Shown here one piece after another: positions 1 to 10,028 of a stretch of 64,000 bases of DNA (position 1 is the stretch's first letter; each line of letters begins with the position of its first letter). Below the pieces are notes generated by a model. That model did no database searches. It had not been told where the DNA came from and saw only the letters and a program-made list of their open reading frames with translations. Both the position numbers and the translations under genes were made by a program. This stretch comes from Lepidodermella squamata (taxonomy: Eukaryota > Gastrotricha), in assembly GCA_047495785.1 (NCBI GenBank), contig JBLDXI010000032.1:4030001-4094000 (forward strand). Direction: 5' to 3'.

Positions 1-1329
1 AGAAAATCATTCATTTCATAGAAAGATGAATTTATTTTAAGCCGAATATTTTACTTGATCGGCGGGATAGCGAACGTCATCAGCTGCATAACGGCGATGA
101 TGGTACACGGGTAAACTAGATTGACGATGTAGAACATGCTTTTCCGACGAATCACAACTTCGAACCGTAGCCGAGAAAATGTGTTATGCCCCGAAAAGTT
201 GTATGTGTAAGGGTAGACTTTCGCTCCAATATAACACAGGTCCCATTGAGCGCTAAATTTAGCGAAAAAAATACCTATGAATTTAATTAGCCTCATAATT
301 TTATACCTGTTGAGACGATCGTCGAGAAGCATTGTAGACTCTTGAGAGAACTCAAACTTAGCAGTGTCCATGGTCCAGCTTTCAAAGTCGTATGTGCACT
401 AGTAATTTAAATGGGATACATTGAATTCAAAAATTCGAAAAGCTCTCACTTTTTGAGTATCGAATGGGAAAGTAGCCAGGTGTAAATGGCACCAAGTGTT
501 GACGCTACCGGTTGGAATGTATCTAGCGTGTCCGTTGTGTGATAATCTCACGAGAAATTGGTCGTCTCGTGTTAACGTATACGGTCCATCCTCGCTGTTC
601 GACATCTGTAAATGTTGTAATTTGAATTAGTGGCGGAATTCGTTGTATGCCTTACCGCTATATCCGGGACCCATATTTGATTTGTTTGGAAAGTTAAAGC
701 TGTGATGTTTCCGAACTCAGAGGGGTTCCAAGTCAGTCTTTTGTCTTCCCATTCCTAAATTATAGGATAATATGATATCGGCTTAATAAAAATCGGGCAA
801 AATTACAAAATTTAAAGCAACAACTGATTTCAAAGTTCCGTCTCGTTCGTTGGAGCTGATGACTTTGATCAGAAGCAAGTCACACCGGACTACCATGAAG
901 CGTTCCGGCATGATTTCACGGGGATGTTCGTGTAGCAGTAAATTAACCAGTTCACTCGTCATCACTTGATTGTCAAAGGCAGCATCCCCACTCGATATCG
1001 ACAATATTTTGTGATGGCCAACTTTGACTTCCTTCAAGTCTAGAAAATTGAAAAAAATCAATTGTAAACAAAATAATTTCTAATTGTTAGTTACCCAGTC
1101 TATTAGTCGTTGGAGCCTTGTTAGCGAAATGCGCGGCCTTTTTCGGAGTTGGTGTAGATGGGTCAAAGTAATAAGTTTTTCGGTCTTGAATAACAGACGT
1201 TTCTGAAATGAGGTTCCACGCCGGGATGAAACTGACGTTGTCGTCAGATGACCAGCAATTAACGCGTGACCTGGCTACGCGACAAGTAATTAACAGCGCT
1301 ATTTGCACAACGCTACATCCGAATAACAT
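1..1329 (-). CDS. Cys-loop ligand-gated ion channel subunit, nAChR-like (paralog A, 3' end off window)
   Basis: The start codon is at 1327-1329 and the gene runs left past base 1. Exons follow from short introns, for example a donor at 1094 and an acceptor ending at 1040. The pieces, in order, are: a hydrophobic leader; a ligand-binding strand with CDLLLIKV; a segment with EWEDKRLTWNP and WVPDIA; a Cys-loop C-x13-C split by an intron (WCHLHLATFPFDTQK, then CTYDFESWTMD); and M1 (IVNLVYPCTIIAVMQLMTF). M2-M4 lie outside the window. The loop-B-type Trp (ESWTMD) is present, but the vicinal Cys pair of nAChR alpha subunits is not seen. The product should be a plasma-membrane pentameric channel subunit; its ligand is unknown. 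The TRDDQFLVRLSHNG segment matches the neighbouring paralogs. Confidence 0.8.
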
Positions 1330-1540
1330 GCTATTTCAATCATTTATTACTAATAGTCTATCGCATGAGTTCAAAAACTGACCGCATAAAATGTTCGGAA
1401 AACAACAATCGCGCAGTGACCACAGTGGATAATTTTTATTCAAATTCAATTATCTTTACACAGTTTATCGCTGATATATGATATTTCTGTTGTCTTTACG
1501 CCAGGACAAGGGAAAACAACAATGCGTCGTAAGAATGAGT

Positions 1541-3607
1541 TCATGTGTCGTGCGCTTCGTCCGAATGAAAATCGGACCCGAAATCGGCAAGTGGGCACGC
1601 GTCCTCTGCTGGTGGCGTAAACAGGTAGATGGGTATGACGAAGGTTAAAATCCCGCAAACTATGAAAACTAGAGAATCGAATCGTGTGAAGACCTCCTCC
1701 CATAACAGTGCATTTCTACGTCGGCTCGACTTTATTTCGGCTTTCAACTTTTCGAGCTCCAGATTTTTCGATTTGTGAGCGCTAATTGAGCCGTGACGAT
1801 GAGTGAAGCATGACGAGAAGTTGTCAACGATTGGTTCGGGCTTCATCTTTGATTTAACTGCGCGAAAGGTCGAGGTGACAATCACTGGCCGGTTGTCACT
1901 AGCCTCAAGAATCGGCGTTAAACAGCAATAATTTCTAAATCTGAACTTCCGAGCCGATTTGTTTTGCCTGACGCTCTTCTTTATAGCAGCAATAGGGGAC
2001 TCGGGCTGAGCGATTAATCGTTCAAGATCGATTTGTCGAGATTTTATCGATGAGCTCAGGAGTTTATTAAGATCGATTTTGCCGTACTTTGGCCCTATAA
2101 CGCGATTTCTTTCATCCTGGCTGTGACTCGGAGTCTTCCATAGCATAGGTACGAATCTTAGAATGTTTACTAGGGCGATGGGTGGCGGGATGTTTTTGAT
2201 TTGTCTATCGCTTCTAGAGATGATGACCGATTCAGCGATACTGAACGCGGCGAAAACAACAATTGCGACAATGTAGTGGCTGAGGGCAGTTATCGCTTCC
2301 GAACTTTTCGGCTTCAGGAAAATAACTCATAAATTAAAATTCCTAATTAAATAAAAGCTTTACCATTTCAGCTTGAAGAATAGTCTGGAACATGAAGAGT
2401 GACAACACATTGACTGTCCCGAATCCGATCCGATCAGGTACAGCTCTAGAGCATACCAAAATTGAAAAAAAATCGAAAATATTTCTGGAAAATGTTAAAC
2501 TTTTTAGAGGGAATAGTGTAGGTGAGCAGCTGGATCACGGAAATCGTGCCGCACGGGAAGACAAGATTGACCAGGTAAAAAGCGGCTTTCCTCTTGACGC
2601 TGATGTCGAATCGAATCCGGGAGAATTTATCGGTGGTGTGCAGTATGTCGTAGTTATGGTCGTAGACGAAGGCTGATCGGTTGCATAACATCCATTGAGT
2701 GCTGTCTAGAGTTTCGTCGATGTAAGCCGTCGATGATCTATCGAATAAAAAGCTGGCAGTATCCATCATCCAGCTTTCAAGCTCGAAGCTACACTGCGTA
2801 AAAACCAAGGTCTAGCATGCGAAAATTACTAACAAAATTTTCTAACGTATTGCATATCATAAGGAAATTGCTCGAGATGAAGCCTGCACCAAGTTTGAAC
2901 CGTACCCTGAGGCACGTATTTCAGTTTCCCTTCATTAGTCATTCTAACGAGAAATTTCGGATCGCGAGTGATGGCATAATGATTTCCAACGCTGTTGACC
3001 AACTGATTGAAAAAGCAATTTTTTATTAAAATATGTAGAAGGTCTTCCTTTACCGCAATATCTGGCGTCCAAAGTTGTTTAGTCGTGAATGTGAGGTCCG
3101 TAACATTGCCAAAAGATGCTGGGTCCCAAGTTAGCCGCTTGTCGTCCCATGTCTACACCTAATTTTTAAGAACTATTATTGTCCTAATCTCAATTTTCTT
3201 ACCATAAAAAATGCGACAACTGATTCGAGAACGCCGTCTTTTTCAATAGCGTGCTTGACTTTGACGAGGAGCAAGTCGCATTTGACGATCATTGGCTGTG
3301 CCGGCAATACTTCCTTAGGATGGGCATTTAAGATCGTTTTAATAAGTTCGTTCGAATAGTCAAGATCGGTCAACATTTGGCCTCGTTTGCGCGACGGCTT
3401 TATTGCATGTCTACCGGCCATGAACTCTCGAGCCCGATTCGCGAGACGAAGAGGTGGCTTCCCCGGCAAAACCACCCTGGTCGCATTCTTTGCTGCACTG
3501 CTCGTAAATAAATGTGAGTATATGGCGGACATTTCGACAAAAGCGAAAAGTAAACTCATCAAGTTGATCGCTAATATACAGCGCATTTCGGTATATTTGG
3601 ATTTCAA
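1541..3607 (-). CDS. Cys-loop ligand-gated ion channel subunit, nAChR-like (paralog B)
   Basis: Multi-exon gene starting near 3607 (a downstream Met at 3586 gives an equally good leader) and ending at the stop at 1541. An extracellular segment with KEVLPAQP and KCDLLLVKV is followed by the Cys-loop/ESWMMD exon. That exon continues through M1 (LVFPCGTISVIQLLTYTIP, exon about 2480-2790). The M2 exon ends FMFQTILQAEM. After an intron, M3 starts KPKSSEAITALSHYIVAI (about 2290) and runs into a basic M3-M4 loop. M4 lies near 1600-1700 (FDSLVFIVCGILTFVIPIYLF). The loop is shorter and more basic than in paralog D. No vicinal Cys pair is seen, so this is a non-alpha-type subunit by sequence. Exact exon ends at 2440-2500 and 2800-3170 are not fully resolved. 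Confidence 0.78.
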
Positions 3608-3665
3608 CTTCTAACCCACAGCCCGAGAAGAGAAGGAATGTATACTCGTGGTCATTGGTACACAT

Positions 3666-4091
3666 GGTTCCCCTGAGGGCTATTAGCTGAGAGCGATAAT
3701 ATATAAATCAAATAAATTATCTGATGGTCAAATCAAAACGTTTTATTTTTGGGACATTTTCCTCATATTATTGTGCACTGATTTTTCTCGAAATAGTTCG
3801 TTTTTCTCGAAGTCATGTGATCATAATAACTGTTTTCACTTTTTAATTACCTATCAATATTTTGATCGATTTGGGTTTGTTAAACGTGCCGATAAACTTT
3901 AATTATTTAGGTGAAGAGTGACGATGCGACGAACTTCAGGGAAACGGGTGCTAATTTTTTTTACTTCAGCCTCCCCGGGCAATGAAATACCCAAATTTTA
4001 TGAACAATTTTATTTTAACAACATTTTTCGGGATATATATGCATACCAAATAGTAACTTAGAACTAAATTTTCGAATACTGAAGTGAATCA
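3666..4091. other. intergenic spacer between paralog B and the divergent receptor
   Basis: About 430 AT-rich bases. Reading leftward, a TATA-like stretch near 3700 lies about 90 bp before the start of paralog B and may be its promoter. I see no ORF, RNA gene or repeat. Confidence 0.4.
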
Positions 4092-5317
4092 TCAGCTCGA
4101 CGAAGTGATCGAATACATATAGCTCATAATGGCAATATGATAAAGCAACAAGGCAACAAAAGTGACGCTGAAACACGCCAAGTCGATGATATGACACAGC
4201 GGGTAAGTGCGCTTGCGATGCCAGAAAAAGCATCGCGGAAGCCGGTACTCTTTCTCAGATGCATCCAGGAAGATATTCGTGAAAAATGCCATCGCAGTCG
4301 AATAGATGGTCATCACCATGGCGAAAATGATGTCGCCAAGGACGTAGTATGCAGCAATTATAGGATTAGGAGTTTTCGGCACGTTGGCTAAAATTTGCGC
4401 CTACAAATTGTGTGTGATTTTAGAAAATTAATCGTAAATTTTGCGAAAATAACCTGTAGGACAAAGATGGACAAAAGAATCGTGCAGGCGTAAGTTGGGC
4501 GATCCGGCATAGACGGTGGTATGAAAAAGGCAGCAAGTTCAAGGATACATAGGATGAACAGCGGTGCGAATAAGTTGATAAAGTAATAATTTGGCCTTCG
4601 AGCAAACGTCAGGTAAAACCTGACTTCGTCGAGTTTGAACTGAGCAATATCGCCGAGAGTACCTAGACCTTCAACCTCAGTTCTTTTAGTAATTAGCCGC
4701 CAGTTGGAGTTGCGAGGCATGCTATATTCCAAGATGTCAAGAATATAAGCCTTTGAAATGTTGACGAACAATTTTAACTGCTTGTTCAAAACCGATACGT
4801 GGCAGGTTTGTTTATCAAAGGGAAATGCCTCGAAATCCATGTCACAGTATGACCGGAAAACACTTAACTGCATGCCGCTGAAGCCACCGAGATCCATTAC
4901 AATGTTCAAGTAGAATTTATCTCCGCCTTGTATTTCCATGTCGGTGATTGAATTCCTGTGCAGTAATTTCGGACGCCAGAACCGGCTTGAATCTATCGAG
5001 GTAAGCATTTTGATCGGTTGAAGCCAATCGCTGGAGAAATACAGATTTTTGACGCACTCAACATTCCAAAAGTACATTATAGCTCCGGCAAACGTGAACG
5101 ACTCTGTGACATCGTCGATTTCAATAAACCTGTCGACTTGTAGACTTATTTCAACATCAGTTGGCCTGTTTTCGAATTCATGCGGCGAGTTGGCCTCAGC
5201 GTTGACATGGCAATGGCTCAGGATGACATCGGTCGGCTTGAAGGCTTCCAATTCGGATTTGTTCACAGCCAAAGTGAATGACGGCAAGAGAGAAATAACA
5301 ATAATTATCGAATTCAT
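4092..5317 (-). CDS. divergent Cys-loop receptor subunit with short M3-M4 loop
   Basis: Two exons (4454-5317 and 4092-4400) are joined in phase across a 53-bp GT-AG intron and encode 390 residues. The order is: signal peptide (residues 1-17); extracellular domain; an intact Cys-loop (YCDMDFEAFPFDKQTC, 13 residues between the cysteines); M1 (FINLFAPLFILCILELAAFFIP); M2 (TILLSIFVLQAQILANVP, interrupted by the intron); M3 (AAYYVLGDIIFAMVMTIYSTAMAFF); a loop of only about 25 residues; and M4 ending YMYSITSSS. It differs from its neighbours in lacking the DRVGFG pre-M2 motif, the EMPKSSDA motif and the long cytoplasmic loop. It therefore belongs to another Cys-loop subfamily placed inside the array. 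Ligand and ion selectivity cannot be read from the sequence. Confidence 0.85.
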
Positions 5318-5542
5318 GAATTTATTCGATGGGACAAAATCGGGATAAAAAAGCAGATTGAACCAAGCACAATGGCAATTTTTTTTAATTCGTGAGATTT
5401 TTTATTTATTCATCGTCTATAATGCTTAAAAATTGATGATTATACCTAAGCATATACCACGCAAATGATGGAAAAAGGCCGATTTCCAGCGGGAATTTCC
5501 ACCACAGTTTCGTGACTCATTTTCGAATTCAGTTATTAATAA

Positions 5543-7747
5543 TCAATAGTAAGGGTTCACTTGAAGCTCATCATGATGCGGGCAGTCGGTATTTGTCAGT
5601 AAAAGCGGCAGAAATAAACCAAGAGGAAGCGCAATGGAAAGGGGCATGAAAATTATGAATAATAACGCATCAAGTCGATTGACGAACGTGGCCCAGGCGC
5701 GGCCATTACGTAACCTCGCCAATTTTATTGCCATCACATAATTAGGCATGACTTTCGACTTCCCAATAATTGTACTACGGCGTCGATGAGCGGCTGATTT
5801 GCTGAATTTTTTTAATTTTTCAGGGCGCGGATCTTGCTCGAATACGTCATCGTCGTCATGATCGAGGCTCGTGGGATTTTTCGGACTATTTTCCGCGAAA
5901 TCGGCGCTATTTTCTTCCTCTTCCTCCTCTTCCTCTACAATCATTTGAGAAAGCGGGATGAAACTGACAATTTTCGACCCCGAAACTTCAATCATGGACA
6001 AACGCCGATTTTTCAGGCCACCGCCAGATGTTGGAGATCCTTTACTGCCCGGCATTATCGAGACTCGCCTCTTCGTCCCAGCGACTGGCGCGACTTCCTC
6101 ATCGGTGACAACTGTCAACCATTCAGACGGGCTCGGCGGACCTTTCTTCGTCAAACTCGTCTCAGCAAGTTTCAACAAAATGTTACTACTGGTCAAAGAA
6201 TTCCCGCTGGATGAGGGCAGACCACCTACGGAAGACAGACGGTGGTGCTTGTGGCAGGCCTTCCTGTAAGATGACAAGCTCTCTAAACTGAAATGGCGTT
6301 GCTGCTTCAGTGGAGCTGATTTGATTCGTTTCTCCTCTTGTTCAGCTTCCTCAGCCTTCATAGGTGCCTCGCTCCACAATTGCGGCACGTATTCAAGGAG
6401 TCGGAGTATCAAAGCAGGCGGTGGGTATTTCGACGATCTTAGCCATCGCTCGACGCAAACTGATTGCACTATCCCCCCAGATGAAGTTACAATTAGTACC
6501 ATTAAATAATCGGATAAACTCGTGATTGCATCGCTTGATTTTGGCTATAGGAAACATTAGGCTTATGTTCGATTTTAGTGAATGTGAATTGAAAATTACC
6601 ATTTCCTCCTGTAGAGCCGTTTGAAACACGACTAGGGTCAGTACGTTGGTCATTCCGAAGCCAACTCGGTCTGGTAGTGCGCTTTTAAATTAAAAAAATA
6701 AGAAAGCGTCCTTAGTTCCATGGTTGCTAAGGTAAACACGTGCCTTAGCAACCTCTCACTAATTTCAACCTACTCTTTCGAAGGTAGAACAAAGGTGAGC
6801 AGTTGGATCACAGAAAGAGTCAGGCAGGGGAAAATTAAATTGACAATGTAGAAAGTTGACTTGCGCCTGACCACGAAATCGAATCTAATTCGCGAGAAAA
6901 TATCAACTCCGGAGCTGAAATTGTAAGCGTGATCGTAGATGGTGATGTTATGCTGGCACAACGTCCATTGTGGTGACATCAGAAATTCGTCGATCAGGGT
7001 CTGCGAATCCTCACTGAACCGCATCATCGTCCGATCCATAGACCAAGACTCGAATTCGAAGCTACACTAAAACCGAAAATCTATTGAAATACGATCATGG
7101 CAAGAGATTTCACTTACAGTTTGAATATCGAAAGGGAAGGTCATGAGCTTGAGGTGACACCAGCTACGAGACGTGCCAGTCGGGACATACTTCATCGTGC
7201 CATTGTGGGATAAACGAACCATGAAACCGTCGTCTCGCGTGATTGCGTAATGATGATCGGCGCTATTTAGCATTGCAATGTCGGGCGTCCAAACTTTGTC
7301 GGTCTTGAAGCTAAGCACCGAGATGTTGTCGTACTCAGCCGGGTCCCAGGTGAGTCTATTCTCGTACCATTCCATCATCAACGCAATGACAGACTCGAAA
7401 ATGCCTTCCTTCTCGACTGTATTCTTGACTTTTAGTAGGAGGAAGTCGAATTTTACAACAAGAGGACGAGCAGGTAGAACTTCTTTTCTGTAACCACTGT
7501 ACAGCTTTTCGAATAATTCGTTGATTTTTGCTGTGCTAGCGTCGACTGGATAAGTCTTTTTTAACTTTGATTTTGTCTGTGGTCGCTTTTTCGGCGGTTT
7601 TGCTGCTCGTCTTTCGCGCGGTAAATTCGCATCATAGATAGTCGCGTTATCTGGCTCAAAAGAGTTTTCTAGGTCAAAGTCATAACTGGCGAAAATCAGC
7701 TTAATTAAAAGCAAAGCCAGCAAACCGTTTAATAGAATTCGTGGCAT
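5543..7747 (-). CDS. Cys-loop ligand-gated ion channel subunit, nAChR-like (paralog D)
   Basis: Four exons phase cleanly (7118-7747, 6774-7066, 6600-6681, 5543-6544) and give 668 residues. Exon 1 is unbroken from the signal peptide (MPRILLNGLLALLLIKLIFA) through WTPDIAMLNSADHHYAI to the first Cys of the Cys-loop; the paralogs split this region by introns. Exon 2 holds CSFEFESWSMD and M1. Exon 3 holds the M2 region (ALPDRVGFGMTNVLTLVVFQ) with Asp before the 0' Arg. Exon 4 holds M3, a roughly 200-residue cytoplasmic loop with an eight-Glu run, and M4, ending HDELQVNPYY. The Asp at -1' suggests a cation channel (inference from the family). No vicinal cysteines are seen in loop C. Its closest relative in the window is the next gene upstream (7887-9873), which shares the C-terminus and a loop motif. 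Confidence 0.88.
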
Positions 7748-7886
7748 TTTCTTGAAAATTCAAAAAATTCTGCGAAATAAGAAATCCGTTTTGATTGGCA
7801 CTCCGGGGATTTATTGTAAATTGGTATTTTAAAGCGATAACGAAAACAAACAAATCAAGCGATAATTGTTCGCATAATAAATTCGA

Positions 7887-9873
7887 TCAATAATAAGGGT
7901 CAATGTGTTGTTCATCTTGATGCGGACACACATCGTCGCTATCTGTTACATATAGGCGGGAAAACAAGCCCATTGGCAGGACGAGACACATGGCAGCGAA
8001 AGCGATGAACAGAAGCGCGTCGAGTCGGTTGACAAATTTCGCCCACGCCTTGGCATTTTCAATTGTTGCCAACTTTGCGGCTAATGCCTTTTTCGGAATG
8101 TGTTTCGATTTTTCTAAAATTGCCAACTCGTTGTTGCTGACTTCAGATTCGAGAGCTGAACTGTGGCATTGAGCGAAAGTTACAGGCTTTGAATCCGCTA
8201 CTTCGATGTAAGACAGATTTTTACAATAGCTTGATTTTTTCAAGCAAGGCCAAATCGAGTGCGAGAAACTTCCAAAAGCAACAGTTAGCCATTGCGCCTT
8301 CAGTTCATTCGCGCGATTTTGAGCTATTCTGAAGGCGAAATTTGAACTCGACAGGGAATTTCCGCCGTAAATTGACGGCTCACCGCCGACTGATGACACG
8401 CGGTGGTGTCTATTGCAGGCTCGTCGATAGGACGATAGACTATCTTGCGAGTTGAATCGCATTTGAAACGGCTTGCGCGATTCTTCCATCGAAATTCGAA
8501 CTTCATGTTCCTGCCACAATTGCGGCACTTTATCCAACAAATTCATGAGCGATCTCGGTGGAGGTATGTTGGAGTAACGAAGCCAGCGTTCGACGACAAC
8601 TGATTGGACGATACATGCTGCTGAGACGATGATCAAGGCCATAACATAATCTGATAGGCTGTTCACCGCATCGCCAGATTTAGGCTGGAAAATTAAAAAA
8701 AAAAATTAAATACATTTCAATTGCTCAAAAATAACCATTTCTTCTGTAATTATCGATTGAAAGACGCAAAGTGTTAGGACATTAACCATGCCGAAACCGA
8801 CTCGGTCGCAGAGCGCGCTTTAATGAAATTTTTTAAGATTAGTCAGCCTATTTGCATTAATTTACTCTTTGATTGGCAGGACGAAAGTCATTAGTTGAAT
8901 TATGGACAGGGTCAAACATGGGAAAATCAGGTTGACAATGTAGAAGGTCGATTTTCGATGGACAACGAAATCGTATCGAACCCTTGAGAAGATCTCACTA
9001 CCTGACGGGAAGTCGTAGACGTGGTCAAAGACGGTGACATTATGGTGGCACAAAATCCACTGTTCCGAGGAGAAAGAGCGATCAACTAAAACATTGGACA
9101 TGTTGGAGAATTGAATAGAGTTCTTATCGAGCGACCACGACTCGAATTCGAAACTGCACTGAGAAAAAAAAATAATGATTCGCGATTAATCAGGAGATTA
9201 ATCAATTACGGTTTGAATGTCGAACGGAAATGTCATCAGGCGTAAATCGCACCAGCTTCGCGACGGCCCAGTCGGGACAAATTTCATGCTGCCGTCGTGA
9301 GTGACGCGAACCATGAACATGTCGTCACGCGTCATTGCATATTGGTGATCGGCACTGTTGAGCATCGCAACGTCAGGCAGCCATACTTGATCGGTTCGAA
9401 AGTTCAAGGATGTCATATTGCCATAATCAGCCGGGTTCCACTTGAGTCGACGATCTTGCCATTCCTAATAATGCAAAAAATAGGGAGAAAATCATATGGT
9501 AAATAATTTTCGCCACACAAACCATAAACAAAGAGATCACTGTCTCGAAAATTCCTTCCCGTTCAATCGTCGCTTTCACTTTGATTAGCAAAAGATTCAT
9601 CTTTATGACGACAGGCCTCCCTGGTAAGATTTCCTTGCGATACGTTTTATCGAATCGCTCGAAAAGCGCATCAATACGTTCGCCCTGACCGTGCTCATTA
9701 TCAATCGGGCCGTCGCCATCGAATTGCGATTCATCTTCATCTTCATCTGCGATGTCGGGTACCTCATCAGTTTCATCGTCGTTGAAACATCGGGTTCCAG
9801 CGTTAATCGAGCAACTGGCCAAGGTGATTTCGAAAAATAGGAATTCTAAGATGAAAGCTATGAGAATATTCAT
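7887..9873 (-). CDS. Cys-loop ligand-gated ion channel subunit, nAChR-like (paralog E)
   Basis: Tandem sister of paralog D. It starts at 9873 (leader MNILIAFILEFLFFEITLAS). An acidic N-terminal stretch is followed by RKEILPGRPVVIKMNLLLIKV and then WLPDVAMLNSADHQYAM. The Cys-loop runs WCDLRLMTFPFDIQT, then CSFEFESWSLD. M1 is LIFPCLTLSIIQLMTFVLP, M2 is CDRVGFGMVNVLTLCVFQ and M3 follows EEM-PKSGDAVNSLSDYVMAL. The cytoplasmic loop includes SLSSYRRACNRHHR and SSVGGEPS. M4 is LDALLFIAFAAMCLVLPMGLF and the end is DEQHIDPYY. Unlike D, the extracellular half is cut by introns (around 9470 and 9210), as in the other paralogs. Several exon ends are inferred from GT-AG signals only. No alpha-type Cys pair is seen. 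Confidence 0.85.
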
Positions 9874-10028
9874 TGTTTTACTTTATAACTTCGAGCATTG
9901 ACACTAAAATGTGTCCCAGTTTTCTTCTGCTTCCCCTGCCACCATAGCGAAATTATTTTCCTAATTCAATAAATTTTATTGTTTTCCAAAATAAGTAACA
10001 TAAGATTTCGATGCCTATAATACAATTT

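Noticed and set aside
5834-6269. Two plus-strand open frames (126 and 103 codons)
   Set aside because: Both lie antisense to the loop exon of paralog D and have no leader or domain.
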